A program made the translations under genes and the position numbers. From Thiohalomonas sp041685045 (GTDB taxonomy: Bacteria > Pseudomonadota > Gammaproteobacteria > Thiohalomonadales > Thiohalomonadaceae): a DNA stretch of 64,000 nucleotides. A model generated the notes under the pieces. The model saw nothing but the letters and a program-made list of their open reading frames with translations. It searched no databases and was not told the origin of the DNA. Positions within the stretch are counted from its first letter, which is position 1. Each line of letters starts with the position of its first letter. Below, piece by piece: positions 7,842-15,779 of this stretch. Location of the stretch: the NCBI GenBank assembly GCA_041685045.1, contig JAWLGP010000009.1:62001-126000 (forward strand), written 5' to 3'.

Positions 7842-8473
7842 TGTTGCTCTCCTTCCGAGGCTCCGGATGCAAGGCCGGTTGTGAACAGACGGCCATTGAA
7901 ACGGGCCAGCTCCTGCAAAAATGAGGGCTCCATGGGATGGCCCCACTGCTCCTCGAAGATGCCCTTCAGCAGCATGGGCGTCATGGCAAGACTGACGAAG
8001 CTCATCCGGATCACGTCCGGGTCAACCGAGGGCGTGATCGCCCCTTTGGTCTTCAACTCGCCAATCCGGGCTGCCCCACGCGAGCGGCCCCGTTCGATGA
8101 GTTGGTGAATGAAACGCTTGCCCGGTCCCTGATTCAGCGCCAGGACCTTGAGGTAAAGCTTGGGAAACTCCGGCCGGGAAGACATCGTCTCGTAGTAGAG
8201 GCGCAACAGCTCCGCGAAACCGTGCACCGACTCGAACGTGGAACTGTCGAGAACATCCAGCAGAGGGGTCATGGTCTCCCGGATCATCTCTTCATACAGC
8301 CCCTCCTTGTTGCCGAAGTAGTAGTGAATCATGGAGGCATTGACGCCCGCCTGCTCCGCGATCAGGCGGGTGGTGACATTGTGGTACTCATCCGCGAGAA
8401 AGCAGTCCAGCGCCGCTTTGAGCAGGCGCGCGCGCACCGAGTCGGCAGATGCTGTTTCGGTCTCCGTCATCAT
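7838..8473 (-). CDS. TetR-family transcriptional regulator
   Basis: 211 residues from the ATG at 8473; a GTG at 8503 in the same frame has no ribosome site. The helix-turn-helix lies around residues 15-55 (VTTRLIAEQAGVNASMIHYYFGNKEGLYEEMI), and the remaining helical part resembles the CerR/YbiH-type C-terminal domain (LRLYYETMSSRPEFPKLYLK). It is the first gene of a two-gene unit with the methyltransferase, overlapping by ATGA, and so likely regulates its own transcription and that enzyme. Confidence 0.88.
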   Translation of the reverse strand: MMTETETASADSVRARLLKAALDCFLADEYHNVTTRLIAEQAGVNASMIHYYFGNKEGLYEEMIRETMTPLLDVLDSSTFESVHGFAELLRLYYETMSSRPEFPKLYLKVLALNQGPGKRFIHQLIERGRSRGAARIGELKTKGAITPSVDPDVIRMSFVSLAMTPMLLKGIFEEQWGHPMEPSFLQELARFNGRLFTTGLASGASEGEQQ

Positions 8474-8627
8474 ATGGTCCGTGTCTTCCGAAAAACGCAC
8501 CAAAAAATAACATCCATTGGCCAGGGCGGGACAGCAAAGCCGTTAACCAAAACAGGCGCATTGATTGATGCCCAGGTGAATGTTCAGCTCCCTTCCTGCT
8601 CTGGAACGAGACTGTCGAATTTTCCGT

Positions 8628-8690
8628 TCAGGTTTCCGAACGACGGAAGCGTTGTCGATACCGGGCGGGTGTCAGCGAAATCAACCGAAA
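8628..8690 (-). pseudogene. Relic of an AraC-family gene 3' end
   Basis: On the minus strand these bases encode LTPARYRQRFRRSET followed by a stop, nearly the same as the end of the intact AraC/DJ-1 gene at 11248-12216 (VTPTRYRQRFRRLET, stop). Base identity over the last 50 positions is close to 90% by eye. No AraC sequence lies further upstream, so only the tail of a duplicated or recombined copy remains. Confidence 0.7.
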
Positions 8691-8788
8691 CGGCGCGGGC
8701 CGGCCATCGATTTTCCTCGTTGCCTTGGCGGGTGTGAGTGGATGGCTGTTTCACCCAACGGGGCGCACACGAGTTCGGGAGTAATGGC

Positions 8789-8818
8789 TTGACATGGTCT
8801 GTTCGCGGCCAGTAGTCT
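8789..8818 (+). promoter_or_regulatory. Promoter of the EamA/LysE exporter operon
   Basis: A perfect TTGACA (8789-8794) is followed after 18 bases by TAGTCT (8813-8818), which keeps the important T, A and final T of a -10 box. Transcription is predicted to begin near 8825, exactly at the ATG of a short leader peptide. Confidence 0.6.
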
Positions 8819-8824
8819 CCTGCG

Positions 8825-8905
8825 ATGCCTAACCAATGCACTTGCTCACTTTCCAAATGGCGACTGTGGTCCGATTCCGACCGCGGCCATCTTCGTTCGT
8901 TCTGA
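8825..8905 (+). CDS. Leader peptide of the exporter attenuator (26 residues, two Trp)
   Basis: The peptide begins MPNQCTCSLSKWRLWSDSD and ends at the TGA at 8903-8905. Tryptophan codons at 8858 and 8867 fall inside the first strand of the leader RNA hairpin. No good Shine-Dalgarno precedes the ATG, which coincides with the predicted transcript 5' end, so translation would be leaderless. The case rests on the fit with the overlapping alternative RNA hairpins; the peptide itself need not have a function. Confidence 0.6.
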   Translation: MPNQCTCSLSKWRLWSDSDRGHLRSF

Positions 8906-8929
8906 GTTAGACAACAACAACCGCGGGTC
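8857..8929 (+). promoter_or_regulatory. Attenuator hairpins 1:2 and antiterminator 2:3
   Basis: Strand 1 (ATGG at 8857-8860 and GTGGTC at 8866-8871) pairs with strand 2 (GACCGC at 8879-8884 and CCAT at 8887-8890). Alternatively strand 2 (GACCGCGG, 8879-8886) pairs with strand 3 (CCGCGG plus TC, 8921-8929, with one bulged G). Pairing 2:3 prevents the terminator hairpin 3:4. A ribosome paused at the Trp codons would cover strand 1 and favour the antiterminator. This is the classic trp-leader layout. Confidence 0.6.
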
Positions 8930-8950
8930 TGCCGCGGTTTTCTCGTTTTT
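8919..8950 (+). terminator. Attenuator terminator upstream of the EamA gene
   Basis: AACCGCGG-GTCTG-CCGCGGTT is a perfect eight-pair stem with a five-base loop, followed by a T-rich tract (TTCTCGTTTTT). It lies between the promoter at 8789 and the exporter gene at 8995, so it must be bypassed for expression. Confidence 0.75.
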
Positions 8951-8994
8951 CCATCCCCGCGCTGCACGGCCCGCCTACCAGGAGGGTTCCTGCA

Positions 8995-9930
8995 GTGACC
9001 GAAAACCATCGTGACAATCCCGGCCAATCCGTTGCCGGTGTTGGGCCGTCCCTGATCGGCGTCGCCTTCGTTCTCTTCGCCGCCATCGGTTTCTCCGCCA
9101 AGGCGGTGCTGGTCAAGCTCGCTTATTTGCAAGGGGTGGATGCCGTGACGCTGCTGGCGTTGCGGATGTTGCTGTCGGTGCCGTTCTTTCTAATCGTCGC
9201 CGCATGGTTGCGGCGAACCGACCCGTTGGCGTTGAGCGGCCGCGACTGGGCGGCGGTGGTCGGGTTGGGACTGCTGGGCTACTACCTGGCGAGCCTGCTC
9301 GATTTCCTCGGCCTGGAGCACGTCAGCGCGGGGCTGGAACGCCTGGTGCTGTTTCTCTACCCGACGCTGGTGGTGATCATCACCGCCGTGGTGTTTCGCC
9401 GTCCGGTGGGGCGGCGGGAGGCCGCGGCGCTCGCATTGAGTTACGGCGGCATCGCGCTGGTGTTCCTGCGCGATGTCTCCACGCATGGCGCCGACGTGCC
9501 GTTAGGCGCCCTCCTTGTGTTCGGCAGCGCCCTGGCCTATGCCGTCTACCTGGTCGGCAGCGGTGAGGTGTTGCGGCGGCTGGGCGCCATGCGCTTCACC
9601 GCCTATGCCATGACGGTCGCCTGCGGCGCCAGCGTGGCGCAGTTCCTGGCCACCGAGCCGCTCGAGGCGCTGCGCCAGCCGCCGCCCGTCTATGTGCTGG
9701 CGCTCGCCATGGCGCTGTTGTCCACGGTGATGCCCGCCTTTCTGCTGTCGGCGGGGATCCGCCGTGTCGGGGCCCGTTCCGCCGCGCTCATCGGCGCCAC
9801 AGGACCGGTCGCGACCATTTTCCTGGCGGCGCTGTTTCTCGGGGAGCCGATCACCGGGGCGCAGCTCGCCGGCACCGCATTGGTCATGACCGGGGTGCTC
9901 GCGGTGAGTCTGCCAGGGCGGGCGAAGTGA
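8995..9930 (+). CDS. EamA/DMT-family exporter
   Basis: 311 residues with ten hydrophobic helices arranged as two EamA repeats (about 15-145 and 160-300), the usual layout of inner-membrane drug/metabolite transporters that export small molecules or amino acids. GTG start with AGGAGG nine bases upstream. It is preceded by a leader peptide with two Trp codons and a terminator, so expression is probably set by attenuation. LysE-type exporter and flavin reductase genes follow closely. Substrate cannot be read from the sequence. Confidence 0.88.
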   Translation: MTENHRDNPGQSVAGVGPSLIGVAFVLFAAIGFSAKAVLVKLAYLQGVDAVTLLALRMLLSVPFFLIVAAWLRRTDPLALSGRDWAAVVGLGLLGYYLASLLDFLGLEHVSAGLERLVLFLYPTLVVIITAVVFRRPVGRREAAALALSYGGIALVFLRDVSTHGADVPLGALLVFGSALAYAVYLVGSGEVLRRLGAMRFTAYAMTVACGASVAQFLATEPLEALRQPPPVYVLALAMALLSTVMPAFLLSAGIRRVGARSAALIGATGPVATIFLAALFLGEPITGAQLAGTALVMTGVLAVSLPGRAK

Positions 9931-9944
9931 GGCGAGGCAGGGTG

Positions 9945-10547
9945 ATGTTCGAGTATGTCGTTGCAGCGCTTACCTTTGGTCTGGCGGCGGGTCTGAAACC
10001 GGGCCCGCTGGGCATGGTGGTCATTCAACAGACCCTCGCACATGGCTTCGTCAGCGGCGTACGCGCAAGCCTCGCGCCTTTGGTGACGGACGGCCCCATC
10101 ATCCTCGCCGTGCTGCTGCTGTTGCCACAGCTCCGGGATGTCGCGCCTTTCGTCGCTGCCGTCAGCCTCATGGGCGGGATCTACCTGCTCTGGATAGGCG
10201 GCAAACTGCTGCGGCTTTCGATGAGGCCGCCGGCTTGCCAACCGGCTTCTGCGGCCTCGTTGCGGACGGCCATCAAGGTCAACCTGCTCAATCCGGGCCC
10301 GTACCTCTTCTGGTTCAGCATCGGCGGAACATACATCCTTCTGGGCAGCAGAGCTCAAGCCCTGGTGTTCGTGGTGGTTGCCATTGGCACGTTGATTGGC
10401 GCCAAAGTGTTTGTCGCCGCGCTCGCGGCAAAGGCGAAGCCGCTGTTGCATGGCGTTGTATACGCTCGTGTCATGCAGGGGCTGGCCGGCGGACTCATGT
10501 TCTTTGGATGCGTACTGTTGATGAGGGGTGCAGAGTATGTCCGTTAG
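9945..10547 (+). CDS. LysE/RhtB-family amino-acid exporter
   Basis: 200 residues with the LysE pattern: an N-terminal helix ending in LAAGLKPGPLGMVVIQQTLAHG, further helices including APFVAAVSLMGGIYLLWIGGKLL, then a KVNLLNPGPYLFW motif and C-terminal helices. The ATG at 9945 places the first helix at the very N-terminus as in most family members; a GTG at 9927 overlapping the EamA stop would add six residues. Exports amino acids or related compounds across the inner membrane. Co-transcribed with the EamA transporter. Confidence 0.85.
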   Translation: MFEYVVAALTFGLAAGLKPGPLGMVVIQQTLAHGFVSGVRASLAPLVTDGPIILAVLLLLPQLRDVAPFVAAVSLMGGIYLLWIGGKLLRLSMRPPACQPASAASLRTAIKVNLLNPGPYLFWFSIGGTYILLGSRAQALVFVVVAIGTLIGAKVFVAALAAKAKPLLHGVVYARVMQGLAGGLMFFGCVLLMRGAEYVR

Positions 10548-10565
10548 CTTTCAACCGAGCGTGTT

Positions 10566-11135
10566 ATGAACTTCCTGACTTCTGATCTGACGGCCCTCGA
10601 ATGCTATAGGTGGCTGGCGAGTGCCGTCGTGCCACGCCCGATCGCATGGGTGAGTACCCTGAGTTCAACCGGAATAGCCAATCTGGCGCCGTTTTCATTC
10701 TTCACCATCGCCAGTTGCTCCCCGCCCGTACTGATGTTCACCCATGTCAATCCGAGCGACCGGCGGGAGAAAGATACGCTGAGGAATCTGAAGGAGACGG
10801 GGCAGTGCGTGATCAACACGGTCGGCGTCGGGGAACTGGAAGCAATGAACGCCTCTTGTGCCGCTTACCCAAGCGATGTCAGTGAATTCGATGCGCTGGA
10901 GATTCCGTCGGTTCAGAGCCTGGTGGTCCGTCCGCCGGGAGTCGCCGCCGCACAGGTTCGCTTCGAGTGCTCGCTACGAGACATCGTTTGTGTTTCGCCC
11001 GGACCGTCGGGCGGCCATCTGGTCCTCGTCGATGTACTGAACATCTTTGTGGCGGATTCGCTGGTGAAAGGAGATTGCGTCGACGCGCACGGCCTCGATG
11101 CGCTGGGCAAGATGGGGGCGACAGTTATACGTTGA
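10566..11135 (+). CDS. Flavin reductase-like FMN-binding protein, C-terminus frameshifted
   Basis: 189 residues of the flavin-reductase-like split-barrel fold: RPIAWVSTLSSTGIANLAPFSFF, then NPSDRREKDTLRNLKETGQCVINTV, and LVLVDVLNIFVADSLV near the end. Relatives end with a conserved MGGDxYTRTRDRFDLxRP stretch. Here the frame leaves this after KMG, but the next frame encodes GGDSYTLTRQRVDLARPG to a stop at 11204-11206. One missing G in the run at 11114-11118 explains this. The last ~20 residues are lost unless it is a sequencing error. Third gene of the exporter operon. Confidence 0.8.
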   Translation: MNFLTSDLTALECYRWLASAVVPRPIAWVSTLSSTGIANLAPFSFFTIASCSPPVLMFTHVNPSDRREKDTLRNLKETGQCVINTVGVGELEAMNASCAAYPSDVSEFDALEIPSVQSLVVRPPGVAAAQVRFECSLRDIVCVSPGPSGGHLVLVDVLNIFVADSLVKGDCVDAHGLDALGKMGATVIR

Positions 11136-11247
11136 CGCGGCAAAGGGTGGACTTAGCTCGCCCTGGCATCCCCGCAAGCGGCACGGGGATCGGAGATGAT
11201 CGATGAAATCTCCCGCCTATCCGCTGCGATTCGTGGCCCCAGGCGGC

Positions 11248-12216
11248 TCAGGTTTCCAACCGACGGAAGCGTTGCCGATACCGGGTGGGTGTCACGGAGG
11301 TTAGCCGGGCGAACAGGCGGCGAAAGGAGGAGACGTCCTCGTAGCCCACTTCGTTCGCGATCTGTTCCACCGCCATGCGCGTCGTCTCCAGCAGTTCCTT
11401 GGCGTGCTCTACGCGCAAGGCCTGGAGATAGCCCAGCGGCGGCATGCTGGTGATGGCCTGGAAGCGGCGGTGCAGAGTGCGGTAACTGGTGTGCAGGACG
11501 TCCGCCAGCCGCTGTGCCGAGAAGTTCTCGGTCAGATGCGCCTCCATCCAGGCCACCGCCTCATCGGTGAGGGGATCGGCGAAACGACGTTGCAGTGCGA
11601 CGAAGGGCAGCTGCGACGAGCGCGCCTCGTCCACCAGCATGACCGATCCCACCTGCCGGGCCAGTGCGTGTCCCTTGAGCCGTCGCAGCACATGCAGGGA
11701 GAGGTCGGTGTGGGCGGTCATGGCGCCGGCGGTGATCACCGGGGCGTCGTCCACCAATGCCTGATCGGCATTGAGCCGCACCCGCGGGTAGCGTTCTTCG
11801 AAGGCGTTGCGCAGCCACCAGGTGGTGGTGGCCGCACGGCGGTCCAGCAGACCGCTCTCGGCCAGCACGAACGTTCCGTAGCAACTGGCGGCAACCAGGC
11901 TCGCCCCCTTCAGCGCGCTGAGGCGCGCGATAGCCGGTTGCCACTGGGTAGCCAGTTTGTCCATCAGGTCGGTCAGGTCCAGGGCGAAAAAGCCCGGCAG
12001 GATCACCGCGTCGAATCCCTGCAATTTGTCGGGAAGCGGACTGGTCTGGACCCGAAATACGTCGGAAAGCGCGACCGGGCCGCCTGACGCGGAGTAGAGG
12101 CTGATGCGGAACGGGTCGTCCGGCGCAAAACGCTCTGCGATACGGAACATATCCAAAGTGGCCGTGACGCTCGAGGGCGTGGCACCGGACTCAATCAGCA
12201 GGGCGATGGCAGGCAT
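11248..12216 (-). CDS. AraC-family regulator with DJ-1/PfpI domain (GlxA-like)
   Basis: 322 residues: an N-terminal class-I amidotransferase-like DJ-1/PfpI domain (about 1-190, with VILPGFFA and LVAASCYGTFVLAESGLLDRRAATTTW-type nucleophile-elbow sequence) and a C-terminal AraC DNA-binding domain (about 215-320, VEQIANEVGYEDVSSFRRLFARLTSVTPTRYR). The elbow Cys in AASCYG is present. It is divergent from the exported cysteine hydrolase at 12313, a common pairing, and probably regulates it. A decayed copy of its 3' end lies at 8628-8690. Confidence 0.9.
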   Translation of the reverse strand: MPAIALLIESGATPSSVTATLDMFRIAERFAPDDPFRISLYSASGGPVALSDVFRVQTSPLPDKLQGFDAVILPGFFALDLTDLMDKLATQWQPAIARLSALKGASLVAASCYGTFVLAESGLLDRRAATTTWWLRNAFEERYPRVRLNADQALVDDAPVITAGAMTAHTDLSLHVLRRLKGHALARQVGSVMLVDEARSSQLPFVALQRRFADPLTDEAVAWMEAHLTENFSAQRLADVLHTSYRTLHRRFQAITSMPPLGYLQALRVEHAKELLETTRMAVEQIANEVGYEDVSSFRRLFARLTSVTPTRYRQRFRRLET

Positions 12217-12312
12217 GGCAGTATCCGCACGGTTTTAGTCCATTCTGCCACTGTTGGGGCCGTTGCCCCAGCCGCATCATTCGGGTTGTTCCAACTGTGG
12301 AGTTCAACCCCG

Positions 12313-12966
12313 ATGAAAATGCTGTTGATGTTGTTGAGCCTGTCCCCGTCGTTGCTGTTTGCCGCGGAGGGGCCTGCAACCCTGTTCGAAATGGCCGGTG
12401 TACATCCCGTCCCTACACCCTTGTCACAGAGCGTGGTGGTGGTGATCGATGCGCAGCGGGAGTATGTCGATGGAGCACTGCCGCTCGCGGGCATGGACAA
12501 GGCGCTCGCCGAAGGGCGCCGGCTGTTGCAGCGGGCCCGGGCCGCGGGGACGCCGGTGATCCATGTGGTGCACCGCGGCGGTGGTCCGCTGTTCAATCCC
12601 GAGGGGCCCTATTTCGCCATCGCCGAGCCCATGGCGCCTGTGGCCGGCGAGGCGGTGATCGAGAAGCAACTGCCCAACGCCTTTGCCGGTACCGATCTGC
12701 AACAGTTCATCGCGGCCACCGGGCGCAAGCAGCTCATCGTCGTGGGTTTTATGACCCACATGTGTCTCAGCACCACCGTCCGCGCCGCTTTGGACCGGGG
12801 GTACGCCACCACCGTGGTCGCTTCGGTCACCGCCACCCGCGATCTGCCTGACGGGCAGGGTGGGACCGTCCCCGCACGGGTGGTGCAGCAGGCGAGCCTG
12901 GCGGCGCTGGCGGACCGGTTTGCGACGGTGGTGTACGGGGTGGATGATCTACGCGCAGAGCCGTAG
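12313..12966 (+). CDS. Isochorismatase-like cysteine hydrolase with signal peptide
   Basis: 217 residues from the ATG at 12313; an upstream TTG at 12286 is less likely because it would bury the signal peptide. The first ~18 residues (MKMLLMLLSLSPSLLFAA) look like a Sec signal peptide, so the enzyme is probably periplasmic. The catalytic triad is visible: Asp in VVVIDAQREYV, Lys in VIEKQLPNAF and Cys in GFMTHMCLSTTVRAAL. Family members hydrolyse amides, nicotinamide-like compounds or isochorismate; the substrate is unknown. Divergent from the DJ-1/AraC regulator. Confidence 0.85.
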   Translation: MKMLLMLLSLSPSLLFAAEGPATLFEMAGVHPVPTPLSQSVVVVIDAQREYVDGALPLAGMDKALAEGRRLLQRARAAGTPVIHVVHRGGGPLFNPEGPYFAIAEPMAPVAGEAVIEKQLPNAFAGTDLQQFIAATGRKQLIVVGFMTHMCLSTTVRAALDRGYATTVVASVTATRDLPDGQGGTVPARVVQQASLAALADRFATVVYGVDDLRAEP

Positions 12967-13101
12967 GTGGCCTTGGCCGGCTCCGCATGGATGCGGTGCG
13001 CATCAATCGCGCCCCACTGCCGCGGTGAACTGCGCACGCTCGGTCAGGACCGGCGGCGCAGCTGGCCGTTACAGTGGCCGTCGAATTGAGGAGGCAGGCA
13101 A

Positions 13102-13968
13102 GTGACGGAAGAGAAGGCCAAGGCCTACGCGGTGCGGTTCGAACGGCTGTTCGATTACATCGATCGGCACTTGGACCAGGTGTTGTCGGTCGACGAACTG
13201 AGCCGCCAGGCCAACTTCTCCCGCTTTCATTTCCAACGGCAATTCTCGAACTACGTCGGGCTGAGTGTGACCCGCTATGTGCAGCTGCTGCGGCTGCGCA
13301 GAGCCTCGCACCAACTGGCATTCGACCGGCGGCGACGGGTCATAGACATCGCCCTGGAGGCAGGCTTCGAGAACCCGGAATCGTTTTCCCGCGCATTCAA
13401 GAAGAACTTTGGACAGACGCCCTCCCAATTCCGAGTTAAACCCGCATGGCAGCCCTGGGCTGAACGCATGCAACTACCCGAACGAAAGAGGAGTGTCCCC
13501 ATGGAAGTGAAAGTGGTCGATTTTGCCGAAACGATGATCGCGGTGCTGGAGCACCAGGGGTCGCCTGAGCTGATCTTTGAGTCGGTGCAGACCTTCATCG
13601 ATTGGCGCAAGAGCAGCGGCCTGTCGCCCATCGCCACCAGCCGTACCTTCGGCGTCCCCTACAGCGACCCGGCTACCACCGCCCCGGAGGCGTTCCGCTT
13701 CGATGTCTGCGGCGAAGTCGACGCCCCGGTGCCGGAAAACCCGCAAGGGGTGACCACCAAGCGTATCCCGGCCGGCCGCTGCGCCGTCGTGCGGCACCAC
13801 GGCTCGACCGATCGCATCAGCGACAGCGCCTACTACCTGTATCGCGAGTGGCTGCCGCAAAGCGGCGAGGAGTTGCGTGACTTTCCGCTCTTTTTCCACT
13901 ACGTGAAGCGGATCCCGGATACCCCGGAGCACGAACAGGTGACCGACGTCTATCTGCCTCTGAAGTGA
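13102..13968 (+). CDS. AraC-family regulator with GyrI-like effector domain
   Basis: 288 residues: an N-terminal AraC double helix-turn-helix (about 15-112, LSVDELSRQANFSRFHFQRQF and VIDIALEAGFENPESFSRAFKKNFGQTPSQFR) joined to a C-terminal GyrI/SOUL-type small-molecule-binding domain (about 135-288, from MEVKVVDFAETMIAVLEHQG to the end). GTG start with GAGGAGG about seven bases upstream. Rob and SoxS-related proteins of this design sense drugs or lipophilic compounds. No obvious partner gene; neighbours are convergent. Confidence 0.9.
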   Translation: MTEEKAKAYAVRFERLFDYIDRHLDQVLSVDELSRQANFSRFHFQRQFSNYVGLSVTRYVQLLRLRRASHQLAFDRRRRVIDIALEAGFENPESFSRAFKKNFGQTPSQFRVKPAWQPWAERMQLPERKRSVPMEVKVVDFAETMIAVLEHQGSPELIFESVQTFIDWRKSSGLSPIATSRTFGVPYSDPATTAPEAFRFDVCGEVDAPVPENPQGVTTKRIPAGRCAVVRHHGSTDRISDSAYYLYREWLPQSGEELRDFPLFFHYVKRIPDTPEHEQVTDVYLPLK

Positions 13969-14158
13969 CGACCGGGGGCACGCCAAATCGCCGCGCTGAA
14001 GCGGGTAGACACGGAGATGGTCGGGAGTCGGACTACGCCGGAACCTCCGTGCCGGGCGGCTCCGCGCCCTCGCAGCGTCGGTGTAGGTGTCGCGGAGGCG
14101 CGCCGACCATCAGAGTTGCCATGGCCGCACCGACGGAACACGGGCGCGCTTCGGCGCC

Positions 14159-15085
14159 TTAGACCACGCCGGCGGCCCGCAGCGCTTCGGGCAACGGCGT
14201 CCGCGGAACCTCTCCGTCGAGAAATTCCTGAAGCCGGGCACCCTCCAGATTCACCTCCTGCCGCCACAGGTAGCGCATCTCGCGCAGTTCGCGCAGAAAC
14301 GGGACCACGGGAGAGGCCAGGGTCACCGCCCACCAGGGGAACGGCCACACACGGACCGGTTTGCCGGCGGCGGTCTGCATGGCCTCGACCAGGTCGTTGA
14401 ACGTGATGCGGTAGCCCTCGAAGTGGAAGGAGGCGTAGGCGGGCAGCTCCGCGCCCCGCTCCAGCAGGCGGGCGACCGTGCGCCCCACGTCGGGGAGGTT
14501 GGCCCAGGTGTGCACGACATCGGCGGGGCCCGGGCGGAGTAGCCGGAAGCCTTGGTCGGTGGGCTTTGTGAGAACGTGGATCCAGCTGCCCCGCGCGTGG
14601 GCGCCGATAAAGTCGCCGGCGCGGATCAGCAGCACCCGGGCACCGCGCTGGCTCGCCTCCTGCAGGCGCTGCTCCATGCGCTGGCGGATCGCGCCCTTGC
14701 GGGTGATAGGGTGCTGCGGCGCCTCCTCGTCGAAATCGGGACCCTCCTGGGGGGCGAAGACATAGACATTGCCGGGGAAGACCAGCGTCAGCCCGCGCTC
14801 TTCGGCAACCTTTGCGCTCGGCTCCAGCAGGGGCAGGGCCTCCTTATGCCAGCGCTGGTAGGGGATGTTGACCCCGTAGACGATCACGTCTACACCTTCT
14901 GCCGCCCGACGCACATCCTCGATGCGTCGGGCGTCCCCGGCCACGGCTTCCACCCCGTGCTGCCAGGGCGGGAGCCGCGCCGGGTCCCGCATCAGACCTC
15001 TGACACGCCAGCCCGCTTCGAGCAGGGCGGCGGCCACATGCCCGCCGAACCCGCCGGTGATCCCGATGACCAGTGCGTTTTTCAT
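14159..15085 (-). CDS. NAD(P)-binding NmrA/epimerase-like oxidoreductase
   Basis: 308 residues. The N-terminus has the atypical SDR dinucleotide motif (ALVIGITGGFGGHVAAALLEAGW), followed by VRGLMRDP and a substrate domain with VVHTWANLPDVGRTVARLL. No YxxxK catalytic pair is obvious, which is common in NmrA-like sensor proteins. The ATG at 15085 is chosen because a GGAGGGAG ribosome site precedes it and it overlaps the upstream GNAT stop (ATGA). Last gene of the GFA - thioesterase remnant - GNAT - NmrA unit. Substrate unknown. Confidence 0.8.
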   Translation of the reverse strand: MKNALVIGITGGFGGHVAAALLEAGWRVRGLMRDPARLPPWQHGVEAVAGDARRIEDVRRAAEGVDVIVYGVNIPYQRWHKEALPLLEPSAKVAEERGLTLVFPGNVYVFAPQEGPDFDEEAPQHPITRKGAIRQRMEQRLQEASQRGARVLLIRAGDFIGAHARGSWIHVLTKPTDQGFRLLRPGPADVVHTWANLPDVGRTVARLLERGAELPAYASFHFEGYRITFNDLVEAMQTAAGKPVRVWPFPWWAVTLASPVVPFLRELREMRYLWRQEVNLEGARLQEFLDGEVPRTPLPEALRAAGVV

Positions 15086-15570
15086 CCCACTCCCTCCAGT
15101 CGGCACACCATATCAACCTGCATGACAGGGCCGTCGGCAGCATCGACGAAGCGGGGCGACGGACGGGCCTCCTGTGTGACGAATCCCAGACGCTCGAAAA
15201 TGGCGGGGTTGCCGGTTTCCTGTAGGGTGCTGAGGGTCAGCGTGCTCCGGTTCGATTGTCTGGCCACTTGGGCCACTTCGGAAAGCAAAGCACGGGCCAC
15301 GCCTTTACGGCGAAATTCCGGGTGGACGGCCAGGCCGCGCACGTAGATCGACGCTTCGCGGGTGACGTATTCGACGACCCCGACGACCCGATCCCCAACC
15401 ACCGCCACCAGCATGTCCGCCTCTTCGGGGGCCGGCTGCGGCGCGACCGGACGTGGCTTGTACACGCGTCTCAGCTCCTGAGTGGCGACTGCGATTAGTG
15501 CCCGGATGCCCGAGCCATCGCAGTCCCGCGCCTTGCGGACAGCGGGTTGTCCGGGTGCCGCGCTATCCAC
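15082..15570 (-). CDS. GNAT-family N-acetyltransferase
   Basis: 162 residues from a GTG at 15570 that has GGAGG eight bases upstream and overlaps the stop of the thioesterase remnant. The acetyl-CoA site is clear: IYVRGLAVHPEFRRKGVARALL (motif A, about residues 80-100), followed by TLSTLQETGNPAIFERLGF. It probably acetylates a small molecule or protein amine; the target is unknown. In YiiD-type proteins a GNAT domain is fused to a thioesterase domain; here the two are adjacent overlapping genes, the thioesterase being broken. Confidence 0.8.
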   Translation of the reverse strand: MDSAAPGQPAVRKARDCDGSGIRALIAVATQELRRVYKPRPVAPQPAPEEADMLVAVVGDRVVGVVEYVTREASIYVRGLAVHPEFRRKGVARALLSEVAQVARQSNRSTLTLSTLQETGNPAIFERLGFVTQEARPSPRFVDAADGPVMQVDMVCRLEGVG

Positions 15571-15779
15571 TCTGTCGGCCTCCGGTTTCTCCTTCCAGTG
15601 CCACAAAGCTCCCCTCCAGCCATCCCGCCCGTTCTCCCTCGAACAGGAGCTCGGATTGAACGGATATTCTGGCCCGTCCCCGCCGGTGTAGTCGGATCGG
15701 CCTTGCGCACGGTGACATCCATGGCCGCGGAGAGGGGAATGTGGGCGCGCAGGTACGCGGTAAGCTCCGCTTCATTCAT
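15563..15779 (-). pseudogene. YiiD-type thioesterase gene with internal deletion
   Basis: The first ~30 codons (MNEAELTAYLRAHIPLSAAM) look like the start of a YiiD C-terminal-type thioesterase, and the last ~35 codons, in another frame (GRARISVQSELLFEGERAGW), look like its end. The ~80-90 residues expected between them, including the hot-dog helix, are absent, and the joint near 15685 changes frame. The ATG overlaps the GFA stop and the TAG overlaps the GNAT start, so the gene was once a proper operon member. Reading this as a single deletion is inferred from family knowledge. Confidence 0.65.
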
